Shown: positions 11,300 through 22,013 of the stretch, piece after piece
Layout: each line of letters begins with the position of its first letter
Numbering within the stretch: position 1 is the first letter of the stretch
Origin: Leptidea sinapis
Lineage: Eukaryota > Arthropoda > Insecta > Lepidoptera > Pieridae
DNA: 64,000 nucleotides
Direction: 5' to 3'
Assembly: GCF_905404315.1 (NCBI RefSeq)
Contig: NC_066283.1
Coordinates: 4,836,001 to 4,900,000 of the forward strand
Position numbers and translations under genes: made by a program
Notes under the pieces: generated by a model
The model's database searches: none
What the model saw: the letters and a program-made list of their open reading frames with translations, nothing else
What the model was told of the DNA's origin: nothing

Positions 11300-11535
11300 A
11301 AAAAGGCCTTTTCGAAACTACTTAGGAAAACCTTTATCAACGGATGAAATTTTTCTTACAGTTACGTCACAATTATGTGTAAATAATACCCATTGAGACC
11401 CATTAGTCTATTAGAATTAACATGTTTGGCACTTCCTTTTATTGTATGTATTAAAATTTGTGTTCCTTACACAAATTTTAATTAAAAAATAGCAAAATAG
11501 CAACAGAATATTGAAATTGTGAGCGTACAAGGGTT
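11300..11535. other. Spacer between duplicated flank and LINE
   Basis: Unique AT-rich sequence absent from copy A. No gene seen. It contains AATTTGTGTAAGGAACACAAATTT-type inverted-repeat character around 11450-11485. Confidence 0.3.
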
Positions 11536-14500
11536 TAGTACCCTGTACTTTTCCCGGGGCGTAAAAAGAATAGGGGAGTCCCAGGCCAATGGATGTCGTA
11601 AGAGACGACTAAGGGCTTTTTAGAAGTGGGAGAGTCACGCTGCCGTCTTTTGACGTCAGCCCAATCTGGCCAGGCTCGTCCGGGTTAATTACCACACTCG
11701 CACAGAATACCGGCGTGAAGTAGCGGCCTAGTGCCGCTATGTTTCGCATAGGTTAGTATCGAGGACCGGTGGCCATTCCCCCCCCCCCTCCACCCGAATA
11801 TGACAGCGGAACTTAAAAAGATTTTACCCCAGGAGGGTACCGGCTCTACCAGAGTCGGAGAATCCCTCCCCGAGCACTCTAGCTCGGGCTGCCCTTCGTA
11901 TTCTGGGGAGGGCACAGAACCGCGCATGACCAAGGACAAACGAGGCAGTAACACCACGGCACCCCGCTCCACACTCAACGTGGACTTTTGCAATATCCGG
12001 GGAATTCACTCCAATTTAAACGCCGTCCACCACCACCTTGAGACGGCGCAGCCGGCCTTGTGTTTCCTTACGGAGACGCAGATATCTCGACCTAGCGATA
12101 CGTCATATTTAACGTACCCCGGGTACAAAATTGAGCACAATTTTTTGCCTCATGCCGGGGTATGTGTGTACGTTAGGGAGGATATCTGCTGTCGCCGTCT
12201 TGGCAATTTTGAGGGTAGGGACCTGTCCACTCTCTGGCTCCGCGTAGATTTAGAGGACCGCGTCCGCATCTATGCGTGTGTCTACAGGTCCCAAAGTGGT
12301 AACGCAGAATCATCTCATGGGCTGCGTTCAAGCGGCAATTGACGACGTGCTTGCACAGATCCCCTCCGCTGAAATCGTAGTCTTGGGTGATTTCAACGGG
12401 CACAATGCCGAATGGCTTGGATCACGTACCACAGACTACGCAGGGCGATCTGTGCATAATTTTGCATTGGCGTATGGTCTGTCCCAATTGGTCGAGTCGC
12501 CAACGCGGCTCCCGGATGTGGATAGCCACATGCCGTCCTTATTGGATCTTCTGCTGACCACACATCCCGATGGTTACCAGGTCTTTGTCGACGCCCCTCT
12601 CGGAATGTTCGACCATTGCCTGGTCAGGAGTGTAGTGCCTATCCGACGCCAACGTCGCAGACCACCAGCGACCCGCCACGTTTGGCACTACAAGTCAGCA
12701 GATTGGGATAGGATGCGTTCCTTTTTTGCATCCTAACCTTGGGGCAGGGTTTGTTTCCCTTCGGATGATCCTAGTGCCTGCGCCGTTGCAGTAGCCGATG
12801 TGATACTACAGGCTATGGATATTTTTATACCAAACTCTGTAGTACCCATCGGTGGCAGATCACAGCCCTGGTTCGATGCGTCAGTTAAAGCAGCATCTGA
12901 CTGCAAAAAACAGGCGTATCGAGCTTGGGTTGCGGCGCTGGGCGCAAAGGATCCGAACTGCACAGTTCTTAAGAGGAAATACAACCGTGCCTCCAGATTT
13001 TTTAAGCGGCAAATCGACCGTGCAAAGTCAAAACACGTCGTCAAAATCGGCGAGCAGCTTTCCAGTTACCCGACCGGAATACGCAAGTTCTGGTCGTTGT
13101 CGAAAGCTGCTGTTGGTAACTTCAGCCAGCCGTCCATGCCGCCGTTGCACATGAGGAATGACACCCTGGCCCATACGGCAAAAGAGAAAGCCGATCTCTT
13201 GTGCACTCTTCTCGCCTCCAACTCGACTCTTGACGACAACGGTAAAACACCGCCGACCATCCCGCGGTGTCAGAGCTCTATGCCTGAAGTACAGTTCAGA
13301 CAGAAAACTGTTAGGCGAGCTCTGTTTTCGTTGGACGTCAAGAAGTCGAGCGGGCCGGATGGCATTTCTCCAATCGTGCTTAGAACGTGTGCCCCTGAGT
13401 TGACGCCGGTGCTAACGCGTTTATTCCGGCACTCTTATTCTAAAGGCGTAGTCCCTGACTCATGGAAGTCAGCCCTTGTCCATCCGATCCAAAAAAAAAG
13501 GAGACAGTTCGGATCCGGCAAACTACAGGCCTATTGCTATTACCTCCCTGCTCTCCAATATCATGGAGAGCATAATTAGCCGTCAGCTCTTAGTATATCT
13601 AGAGGGTCACCAGTTGATCAACGATCGACAATACGGGTTTCGCCATGGTCGGTCGGCAGGTGATCTTCTGGTATACCTAACACATAGATGGGCAGCGGCT
13701 ATTGAAAGCAAGGGGGAAGGCCTGGCAGTTATCCTGGATATAGCGAAGGCCTTTGATCGTGTATGGCACAAGGCGCTCCTCTCCAAACTTCCATTATTTG
13801 GGCTTCCCGAGAGCTTGTGCAAGTGGACCTCCAGCTTCATCACTGGGCGCAGCATACAGGTCGTTGTCGACGGATATTGCTCGAACCCGAAGCCCGTGAA
13901 TGCTGGAGTGCCCCAAGGCTGTGTGCTGTCTCCCATGCTGTTTCTTCTGCATATCAATGATATGTTGGACACTTCCAACATTCATTGCTATGCAGACGAC
14001 AGCACTGGTGATGCCGTATTCATTGGCCATGCAGGTCTCTCTCGGGAAATCGTCGACCAGTGCCGGGAGAAACCTGTGTCTTCTATCAAGTCCTTTCTTG
14101 AGAAGGTCGCGGAATGGGGAAAATTGAACCTTGTCCAATTTAACCCCCAGAAGACTCAAGTTTGCGCGTTTACCACTAAAAAAACCCCATTTGTCGTATC
14201 ACCGCTCTTCGACAACACTTCCCTCAAAGCCTCGCCTAGTATCGGAATACTGGGTCTCGAAATCTCGAGCGATTGCCAATTTCGTGGTCATCTGGAAGGC
14301 AAAGCCAAATTGGCTTCAAAGAAACTGGGCGTCATTAATAGAGCACAGCAATACTTCAAGCCGGCCCACATACTAGCGCTCTACAAAGCGCAGGTCCGGC
14401 CACACATGGAGTATTGCTGTCATCTCTGGTCTGGCGCACCCCAGTATCAGCTCGATCCATTTGACCGCATGCAACGCAGAGCAGCTCGAATAGTCGGGGA

Positions 14501-14936
14501 CACAGTGCTCTGTGAACGGCTGGATCACTTGGCGTTGCGTAGAGACGTCGCTTCATTGTGTGTCTTCTACCGCATTTATCACGGGGAGTGTTCCGAAGAG
14601 CTGTTTAACCTGATTCCTGCCGCCGAATCCCACCTTCGCACGACACGCCACAAGTTAGGATATCATCCTCACCACCTGGATGTGTGGCGGTCCTCCACAG
14701 TGCGGTTTTCAAGGAGCTTTCTTCCACGTACTACAAAGCTGTGGAATGAGCTTCCTTGTGCGGTGTTTCCGGGATGATACGACATGGGTACCTTCAAAAA
14801 AAGCGCGTACACCTTCCTTAAAGGCCGGGAACGCTCCTGTGACTCCTCTGGTGTTGCAAGAGATTGTGGGCGGCCGTGATCACTTAACAACAGGTGACCC
14901 GTACGCTTGTTTGTCCTCCTATTCCATAAAAAAAAA
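11536..14936 (+). mobile_element. CR1-like non-LTR retrotransposon, near full length, degenerate
   Basis: This is a GC-richer island that begins in a leader near 11536 and ends in an A-run (14928-14936). It encodes an endonuclease and reverse transcriptase (see 11800-14879). The last 100 bp (GTGATCACTTAACA then GGTGACCCGTACGCTTGTTT) recur at 28334-28437 and 23371-23861, which defines the 3' end. The class is judged from RT style (FRFHGRS-type start, ALYKAQVRPHMEYC thumb) and is tentative between CR1 and other jockey-superfamily clades. Confidence 0.8.
11800..14879 (+). pseudogene. LINE ORF2 (endonuclease-reverse transcriptase), broken
   Basis: The endonuclease domain (about 11960-12640) shows LNVDFCNIRG at the N terminus, LTETQI, VVLGDFNGHN and the FDHCLV motif. 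The RT domain (about 13300-14400) shows LDIAKAFDRVWH, NAGVPQGCVLSPMLF and the YADDS box (near 13990). The lesions are a frameshift near 12310, an in-frame TAA at 12734-12736, a frameshift at the nine-A run near 13490, and CGA changed to TGA at 14775-14777. Otherwise the frames join smoothly, which suggests a moderately young element. The C terminus ends at 14877-14879. Confidence 0.8.
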
Positions 14937-14985
14937 TAGTATTATTGTAACAAGTAAACGACTTCTAAAAGTTTTATGATAAATC

Positions 14986-15192
14986 CATACATATATGGCC
15001 GTTGGGCCAGTAAAGTCCCTGAATGGCGACCATGTACCGGAAGACGCAGTGTTGGTACAAGATGGACAGACGATCTGGTCAAGATCACCGGAATACGTTG
15101 GATGAGAGCAGCGCAGGACCGATCGTCGTGGAAATCTTTGGGAGAGGCCTTTGTCCAGCAGTGGACGTCTTCCGGCTGATGATGATGATGAT
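14986..15192 (+). mobile_element. 3' end of an RTE-like LINE
   Basis: The final about 67 codons of an ORF2 (WASKVPEWRP, then RWTDDLVKITG, then EAFVQQWTSSG stop) run into a (GAT)n tail. The same tail, cut to about 80 bp, is at 435-515 in the other duplication unit. It lies immediately downstream of the CR1-like LINE. Confidence 0.7.
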
Positions 15193-15218
15193 TTAGTTTC
15201 TTTTTTTTTTGATTTAGT

Positions 15219-15624
15219 AGACATTTAGTGTCTTAGTCAGTAGTATGCAAAGAAGTGTCGATATCGAGATTTACATGTAATTAATTAACTGTTCAAAATA
15301 AGTCGTATGTATGTCCATAACAGATTATACTCTAGTCAACGGAACATTACAGAATGGATAATTATAACCTGCATTACACTTCCTTTTCGAAATTTGATAA
15401 ATATTATCTTGTCTTACTTCGAATTAAAATAAACTGCATACTGATTTTTATAAATTATTATATGTTTAAAATTGGTGACTGTTTATGTTTTGTTTGAATT
15501 TTAAATGTCACATGTTTTTAGTTAAAAATATACGAGAGCATTTGTATCATATCACAGTGTTTTTCACGTTCCAAAAATACACACTCGTATTTATTAAAAT
15601 CCTCCAGTTATCTACGCTACTATA
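15219..15624 (+). promoter_or_regulatory. Upstream region of SDR copy C
   Basis: About 400 bp are conserved with copy A (528-910). The block TTTGTATCATATCACAGTGT (near 15540-15560), shared by all three SDR copies, resembles an arthropod initiator region (CAGT core). No convincing TATA box sits at the right distance. A core promoter here is an inference from conservation alone. Confidence 0.35.
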
Positions 15625-16635
15625 ATGTGGTCGAATATTTTGCTGGCCGTAATAATTATTATTTTAATACTCTTTGCGGGTTTGTTTTGTTGTTGTGCGT
15701 GTGTTATTCTGCTTCGGTTTCTACTTGAGCCTGCCGTCGCTTTATGTAATTGTACCACAAGGCTAGATGGCAAAACAGCGTTGGTGACAGGTGGTAACTC
15801 TGGCATTGGCTTCGAAACAGCAAAAGATTTAGCAAAGCGAGGCGCCAGGGTAATAATTGCAGACATTAACAACGCTGAAACAGCTGTTGCAAATATTATT
15901 CAGTCCACTGATAATCCAAACGTGCAATACATGCATATAGATCTATCTAAATTCAGCAATATACGATTGTTTGCTGATAAATTTAACAAGACTGTGGATC
16001 AATTAGATATTCTCGTAAACAATGCGGGTTGTCTTCTGATTAAGAAATTCACAACAGATGACGGGATGGATTTAACAATGCAAGTCAATTACCTCGGACC
16101 CTTCTTGATGACAAAATTAATCATGGAGAAATTATTGAAATCACCTCAATGTAGAATCGTTAATGTAACTTCAGCTGTTTATATTATAGGAAGTGTGGAT
16201 TTTGAAGATTTGTCGGGAAGTCGGGTAAGAAATTTCTTTTTAAGATACGCGAACAGTAAACTGTGTATGTCTTTGTGGACCATGGCATTGGCGAGAAATT
16301 TTCCATCGAATGTATCAGCGTTTTATGTGCATCCAGGAATGGTGATTTCAAATATACTGTTGGATCGAAAGTCAGTTAGCGGTCGGTTTATTGCAGCTAC
16401 TTTGGGTCGTTGTTACAGAAGCTGTTTCGACGGCGCCCAAACAACAATACACTGCTGTGTTGCTCCAGGTTTGGAGAAAAACTCAGGAAGTTATTTTTTC
16501 AATTGCGACCTCCAGGATAAAACGAAAATTCAAAATGAGGATGATCTTGTAGAAAGGCTTTGGGTGCAGACGAATTTGTATTTAAACAATCACGAAGGCT
16601 CAAGTCAAACTTGTGAAAGTGTTAAAATTAGTTGA
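15625..16635 (+). CDS. SDR family oxidoreductase, retinol-dehydrogenase-like, copy C
   Basis: This intact single-exon ORF of 336 residues is the best preserved of the three. A signal-anchor of about 30 hydrophobic residues (ILLAVIIIILILFAG, then FCCCACV) would fix it in the ER membrane. The SDR core follows: TGGNSGIG (55-62), the acidic ADIN at the end of beta-2 (79-82), VNNAG (131-135), Ser183, Tyr208 and Lys212 in YANSK, and HPGM (236-239). Length and motifs fit the RDH11-14 group (SDR7C-like). Family members oxidise or reduce retinoids and other lipophilic alcohols or aldehydes with NADP(H). The actual substrate is unknown. It is expected to be the functional sister of pseudogene A. Confidence 0.92.
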   Translation: MWSNILLAVIIIILILFAGLFCCCACVILLRFLLEPAVALCNCTTRLDGKTALVTGGNSGIGFETAKDLAKRGARVIIADINNAETAVANIIQSTDNPNVQYMHIDLSKFSNIRLFADKFNKTVDQLDILVNNAGCLLIKKFTTDDGMDLTMQVNYLGPFLMTKLIMEKLLKSPQCRIVNVTSAVYIIGSVDFEDLSGSRVRNFFLRYANSKLCMSLWTMALARNFPSNVSAFYVHPGMVISNILLDRKSVSGRFIAATLGRCYRSCFDGAQTTIHCCVAPGLEKNSGSYFFNCDLQDKTKIQNEDDLVERLWVQTNLYLNNHEGSSQTCESVKIS

Positions 16636-16734
16636 ATGTGTATAATTATTTTCACTGTAAGTTTCTTCTTTATTTTTGCTAAGTTAATTTGCTAAATATA
16701 AAAGCGTGACAAATCAAATGTCAATTATTCCTAT

Positions 16735-16976
16735 ACGGCCGTTTTCAATAACCTATCAATCCTTAGTTTAACTTTCTAGAGGCTTATCTCTAAGCATAAG
16801 CGTAAGAGGATAGGTTTGTCTTAACAAATCTATACTTTTACGCTTACATACATTACAATAACCTTTCGACATAAAGCATTGGACTATAACTATACTAGAT
16901 ATAACTATGGATAGATCTTGTTACTAAACGGTGACAGCAATGTACCCGTAACTAGAGATACGTTATTAAACACGGC
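16735..16976 (+). mobile_element. MITE inserted in the SDR 3' flank
   Basis: The 242-bp insertion has imperfect terminal inverted repeats (ACGGCCGTTTTCAATAACCT against GCCGTGTTTAATAACGTATC on the other strand). Copy A keeps the empty site (CAATTATTC then ATTTAGACAAGC near 2010), so this insertion can be dated after the SDR unit duplication. An inverted relative is at 40196-40422, sharing the terminal repeats and an internal CTATGGATAGAT block. Confidence 0.75.
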
Positions 16977-16979
16977 AAT

Positions 16980-18015
16980 TAGACATGCTTTTTAGGAAAC
17001 ATCCATTTTTACCTTTGATGTTTCTTTGTTCAGATATTTTTTTTAATTTTTAATACTGAATAAATATTGTATTAACAATTGCTTGAAATTGTCTTTTTTA
17101 TCAAGTACTTTACACTTAAACATACGCCACGCCTGTATTGTAGATGGGTAGGCAGAAAATAAGGAGTTCCGTTTGCCACGATCGTGATCCATTAGCCTAG
17201 CTTCTTCCACTAGCACGAACCTTTCATATGTTCTCTTTTATTGTTGAACTCTTAAATCTTACTCTTGAACTCTCTCCTTTTTAACACATCCCCTACCTGA
17301 TCGTGGAATGTATGCTTCCTTCCTAACTTCCTTTATCGTCCATTATCGACCATAGCTGTGTTAATTTGTGCAGTCAATCTACTTATACCATCATGTTCAT
17401 CAACCACACGAAAATTGTCTTACCAATAATTGTTTCTCTTCTTTTACTCCACATTTTCTCTTACGTTATTGTTTCTAAGTTTGTCTTCAAATCAACAGCA
17501 CATTTATTAGGCAAAATTCATTCCTACAGCTTTGGTCACTTAAATTACAAAACGTTGTTATGAAATTACAAAATACAAACAGATATATTTTACATTAATA
17601 TTTTATTAAATATACATTTGTTGATTGTACACATTCTGCTTAAGCCTGATGTATGTGTTGTCAAAAGGATGGTTCAATGAATCAATGAATTATAAGAAAC
17701 TCATATTAATTAATATTTATATTTGAATTAAAACAGTGACGCAGAAGTCAATAAGACAGATTTATCTTAGGCGGAAGAAGCTTATGTGTCCAAAAATATG
17801 CTTGAACATGTCTCTAAAATTTTAATAATATTTGCTAGGCTAATTTATACAATAATATGTAAAGGGTTATGGGGTATGTTCATTACATTCTGACTGAGTA
17901 CCTATTTAACAATGGCTGTAATATAGGTACATAAACAAATTAGTTTGTAAGGTGCTAATTCCAATATGGTCGTGATGACTGTCATAATTAATAGTAATCG
18001 CATACAAAAAATAAC
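16980..18015. other. 3' flank of SDR copy C
   Basis: Collinear with 2020-2870 of copy A. It holds only the candidate small ORF at 17392-17563. The remainder is AT-rich without coding signal. Confidence 0.4.
17392..17563 (+). CDS. Candidate small hydrophobic ORF (56 aa)
   Basis: The ORF starts MFINHTKIVLPII and has a strongly hydrophobic N-terminal half, resembling a signal peptide or single membrane anchor. The equivalent place in copy A (ATG 2404) keeps the first about 17 codons but then stops early after small indels. It could be a lineage-specific small gene in the duplication unit, but chance in AT-rich DNA is as likely. No homology recognised. Confidence 0.15.
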
Positions 18016-18128
18016 AAAAAGCAGCACCCGTTTACGACCATGGACTAGCCATCGTTCCCTTCGCATATATTTGAGGGAAGAAGACGATCCGACACACGAC
18101 GCCATTGCCATTTAAGTGAGCATGACGA
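18016..18128 (+). repeat. Dispersed repeat, AAGCAGCACCCGTT family
   Basis: Second copy of the family described at 3594-3700. It extends to CATTTAAGTGAGCATGAC, which matches the start of the inverted copy at 43398. Confidence 0.55.
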
Positions 18129-18351
18129 AATAATGTAGATATTATTAGGTAATTGTTTTTGACGAAAACCAACCAAATTGAAGTAATTAATTTGTATGTT
18201 ATTATACAAAGTTTATTAATATTAATAAAGAGATTAAATACACTGTAATATCATTTTATTTATATCAACAACATAATGTGTTTTGTTGTTATTATAATTT
18301 TGTTTTTTCTGTAAATGCGTTTGACAGTTAACATATATCCGCATATACATC

Positions 18352-18749
18352 TTAATATATAAATTACGTGACACGTTGTTTGTCCGCGATGGACTCCTAA
18401 ACTAATGAACGGATTTTAATGGGGATTAATTATTTCATGTAGTGCAGTTTGGTCCAACTTGAGAGATAGGATAGTTTTTATTTCGATTTGGAACCTATAA
18501 TTATTTTCATTTTCAATATTAGTTTTTTATGGACATTCTTTCTATGAGAAAATTTATTGACGCACGATTTGACAGTTCTGCTGTGAAACAATTTCACAAT
18601 AATTAATAGCAGGGAGCAATGACGTTCTATACATAATATAGAACGTCATTGACAGGGAGCATATTTTACAAAATAATTATTGACAAATTTATAAAAAAAA
18701 AGGATTTTATTTATTAAGCACAGATCAACGTCTGTCGGGTAAAGCTAGT
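18352..18749 (+). mobile_element. Helitron-like non-autonomous element 1
   Basis: The element runs from TTAATATATAAATTACGTGA to a CTAGT end (GTCTGTCGGGTAAAGCTAGT). It is followed at once by a second copy (18750-19087) in the same orientation that shares the left end, GTTTGTCCRCGATGGACTCC and GACAGTTCYGCTGTGAAA. It carries an internal palindrome (18617-18651) absent from its neighbour. Confidence 0.5.
18617..18651. repeat. Perfect hairpin, 15-bp arms
   Basis: CAATGACGTTCTATA and its exact reverse complement are separated by five bases (CATAA). The block is bracketed by repeats of CAGGGAGCA, and related repeats at 19000 and 9410 (inverted) lack it, so it is a local insertion of about 43 bp. 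Confidence 0.7.
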
Positions 18750-19087
18750 AATATATAAATTACGTGACACGTTGTTTGTCCACGATGGACTCCTAAACTA
18801 ATGAATGAATTTTAATGGGGTTTGCTTCATGGAGTGCAGTTTGGTCCAACTTGAGAGATAGGATAGTTTTTATTTCGATTTGGGACCCATTATTATTTTT
18901 ATTTCCAATATTTGTTTTGTATGGACATATTTTCTATGAGAAAATTTATTGATGCACTGTTTGACAGTTCCGCTGTGAAATAATTTCATTATAACAGCAT
19001 TTTTTACGAAATAATTCTTGATGTTATATTGAAATATTATTGGCAAATTCCATTATCTACAGAACAACGTCTGTCGGGTCAGCTAGT
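18750..19087 (+). mobile_element. Helitron-like non-autonomous element 2
   Basis: Tandem partner of 18352-18749, ending in GTCTGTCGGGTCAGCTAGT. The head-to-tail arrangement with no spacer is typical of Helitron insertions next to each other. Confidence 0.5.
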
Positions 19088-19158
19088 ACATATATAAATT
19101 AAGTACCCGCCGGTAATGTACCACTTGATGTAGGTTCCAGCGACTTATTCAATTAATT

Positions 19159-19370
19159 GGGAGGTTCCTTTGCACAGGATGCCGGCTAGATTATGGGTAC
19201 CAAAACGGCGCCTATTTCTGCCGTGAAGCAGTAATGTGTAAGCATTACTGTGTTTCGGTCTGAAGGGCGCCGTAAAGGGAGGGGAAGGGCAAATGAGACT
19301 GAACATCTTATGTCTCAAGGTGACGAGCGCAATTGTAGTGCCGCTCAGAATTTATGAAATTTTCAAGAAA
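19159..19370 (+). repeat. 310-bp dispersed repeat, 3'-truncated
   Basis: This copy begins GGGAGGTTCCTTTGCACAGG and keeps the family body to TTTTCAAGAAAG. It then passes into an A-rich and TA microsatellite stretch (19380-19408) instead of its usual 3' third. Confidence 0.7.
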
Positions 19371-19375
19371 GAAAA

Positions 19376-19379
<4 letters not shown>

Positions 19380-19406
<27 letters not shown>

Positions 19407-19408
19407 CA
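19380..19408. repeat. (TA)n microsatellite
   Basis: About 13 TA units follow an A-run. Confidence 0.9.
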
Positions 19409-19574
19409 TAATGAACTATCTTTAACCCGCGACTTTACGCGTATTTTGCATTGCGTGCTTCCACGATACAGCCCATATCCTTTGTCATTTAGGACAGTCT
19501 CTTTAATAGTATTTCCCTGCAAACTTTATTATCCTATTTCATCCCCACGTAGGTCTAAACTCTAAGTCTTTACC

Positions 19575-19879
19575 AGTGGGAGGCTCCTTTGCAGAGGAAG
19601 CCGGCTAGATACCAAAACGGTGCCTATTTCTGCCGTGAAGCAATAATGTGTAAACATTTCTGTGTTTCGGTCTGAAGGGCGCCGTAGCTAGTGAAATTAC
19701 TGGGCAAATGAGACTTAACGTCTTATGTCTCAAGGTGACGTAGGCAATTGTAGTGCCACTCAGATATTTCGGGTTTTTCAAGAATTCTGAGCGGCACTGC
19801 ATTGTAATGGGTAGGGCGTATCAATTACCATCAGCTGAACATCCTGCTCGTCTTGTCCCTTATTTTCATAAAAAAAAAA
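19575..19879 (+). repeat. 310-bp dispersed repeat, near full length
   Basis: Starts AGTGGGAGGCTCCTTTGCAG and ends TATTTTCATAAAAAAAAA. It is the second copy within 420 bp in the same orientation. Confidence 0.75.
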
Positions 19880-20167
19880 CTTAAAAATGCTCGAACAAAT
19901 GTTCATAAATTACTTCTTATCTAGAACTTAAAAACATAGTTTTTATAAGTTTTTTTTTCTCTGAAAATGGCGAATTTCTATGCAAACTTTTATCCCTTAT
20001 TTCAACCCTTTCATGCCTTTTTTCTACAAATAATGGTAGCTAATGTCCTTTGCCAATGTATAGTCTATTTTTGTACAAAGTATAATCAAATTCGAATTCG
20101 GAATTAGTCTTGAAAGCGTGACGTTGTTTCGACTTCCATACATACGAAGTTTAATCCCTAACATTAA

Positions 20168-21504
20168 CCCTAGAATGGTCGCGGGTTTAATCAACATGGA
20201 TGACATGTCATATGATTAAACTTGCGGAATTTTTCGTTTTTTTATATGGGAAGAACTATCTGGCGCTGAGTTTAGTTAATGCCTATGATACGCTTCGTGA
20301 TATCAGTAACAGCCATATGCTGGAGAGGCATGGATGAGTCAGGAGTAGTTCGAAATTCTGAGTGGAGGACGCATGTCACCCGCGCGACTGCTGACGTGAG
20401 TATTTTTTACTGCATGTTTAAAATATTAATCTTGTTCTATATTATATAGAATATTTATAGCATCCTTAGTAATAAATGTTGTTCAATTTAATGAAATAAC
20501 CTTTTGTTCATACTTCTATACTATGTAATTGTTTTTTTTTTCTATCTAAGACTCGATAATGGCACCAAAAACGGTGAATTGAATTATGGCTGTTGGAGTT
20601 AGATGAAGACGTGTTAGAGGGTAACTCCGTGATCAGATGAAGAAAATTCTGACCACGTTGAAGTCTAGATGAAAAATTCGGACATAGAAGATAATGTCAA
20701 ACATGATTTAGATGGATATGCAAGCCCTGCACATGATGTTTCTGATGATGATGATTACATACCAATTTAGCCATCAAGTATTATCAAGGTGTTGATAATA
20801 CTAGATGGCTAAAAGAACAACTTCGCTTTCACCTTTTCAAGTGTCAACATAATATTGTTCGTGTTCGATGTGGTCCTCAATAAAAAGCAAAATAAAAAAC
20901 TAGTTCACCAACGGATTGTATGTCTAGCTTTCTCATTGATGAAATTTGTACTATGATAACTAATTCTACAAATAAGCGCATACTGATTGAGCAACGTAAG
21001 TATTACAGGGATGTGTTTTTGAGAAATGGACGTTAGAAGAACAAACACGAGAAGTAGTAAGTACCGATCGTGAAGGCACGCGTGGTCGCTGATTTTTGTG
21101 CGGAAGAAAATGCAATGAAAACACACGTATATCTTGCCAAACCTGCGGCAAATTTACTTGCCAAGATCATTGCAGGTATATGTGCAATAATTGTTACGAA
21201 TATTACAGCTCTCAAATTAAGACCCTTTTTCTTAATTTCTTATAGTAGTATAGTCAAAATTTGATTTCAGTTCCAAAGAATTTATAAAGACTTGGTTTTC
21301 TGATCCTAATTTACAAAATAAAAGAATTGTTTATTACTTTTTTCTTCTGTTATGTAAGTTATTAATTTTTTGTTATATCCAATAAATAAATACAAACTAA
21401 GTACTGATAATATTATTATTAATCGTTCTAATTAAATGGATGACGCCATGGATGTCATCCGCGCGATCTCTAATATTATGATCAAAAGCGCGACCACTGT
21501 AGGG
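20168..21504 (+). mobile_element. piggyBac-like transposon, internally deleted
   Basis: The element is bounded by TTAA on both sides (20164-20167 and 21505-21508), the piggyBac target duplication. The ends are inverted repeats: CCCTAGAATGGTCGCGGGTT on the left and CCCTACAGTGGTCGCGCTTT read from the right end. Sub-terminal ATGGATGACATGTCAT-type motifs occur at both ends (about 20196 and 21436). It is 1337 bp long, about half an autonomous element. A transposase remnant lies inside. Confidence 0.8.
20560..21222 (+). pseudogene. piggyBac transposase remnant
   Basis: Three collinear but broken parts remain. The first is an acidic N-terminal region with SDEENSDHVEV and SDDDDYIPI (about 20630-20770). 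The second is a segment with NIVRVRCGP, then SSFLIDEICTMITNSTN (about 20850-20990), like the start of the piggyBac transposase core. The third is a C-terminal cysteine-rich zinc-binding domain (CGRKC, CQTCGKFTC, HCRYMCNNCYE, about 21098-21215). The catalytic DDD core between the second and third parts is missing. Stops and frameshifts are frequent. Confidence 0.75.
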
Positions 21505-21509
21505 TTAAT

Positions 21510-22013
21510 TCATCCCTACACATGTCGAAATTTTAAAAACGCTAAACTAAATATTTATTTACTTCTTGTCAATTGCCTAAATACAAAGTTTTATAGATCA
21601 TCTTCGATAATGACGTACAAACAAACTTTCATCCCCTATTTCAACCCCTCCATATATTTTTTCGCAACAATAGATAGCCTATGTCCTTTTCAAAGCTCTT
21701 TTCTATCTCTGTATTAAATTTCATCGAAATCTGTTGAGCGGTTTAGGCTTGAAAGCGTAACAAACAAACTCACATTCCTATTTATAATATTAAGTAGGGA
21801 TAGCTTACGAGTGGACAATGAATTGTATAGGCGGAGTCGTCAAAAGGCGGAAGTTATAAATGAATCTTGTTCGTGCTTTTAAACATTATGACAATTTTTG
21901 CTGAGCTTATCAACTGCAAAAAAAAATTAATGTTTTTTATATATTTTTTTGTTTTTTTTTTATATTGTTGAAGTAAAGCTTCTTTAGGCGCGACTACGAG
22001 GTAACTGGATGAC
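21510..22013. other. Repeat-derived spacer
   Basis: The block ATTTCATCGAAATCTGTTGA to TATAATATTAAGTAGGGATA (about 21718-21800) has the style of a widely dispersed insect Helitron-like repeat end. The rest is AT-rich with homopolymer runs and no gene. Confidence 0.35.

Larger units (their letters stand above)
10863..18128 (+). repeat. SDR duplication unit, copy C
   Basis: This is the homologue of 1-3700 (copy A). Relative to A it contains 11300-15123 (a CR1-like LINE plus the upstream part of an RTE tail) and a MITE at 16735-16976. The remaining parts align collinearly, with only scattered differences around the SDR gene. Confidence 0.85.
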
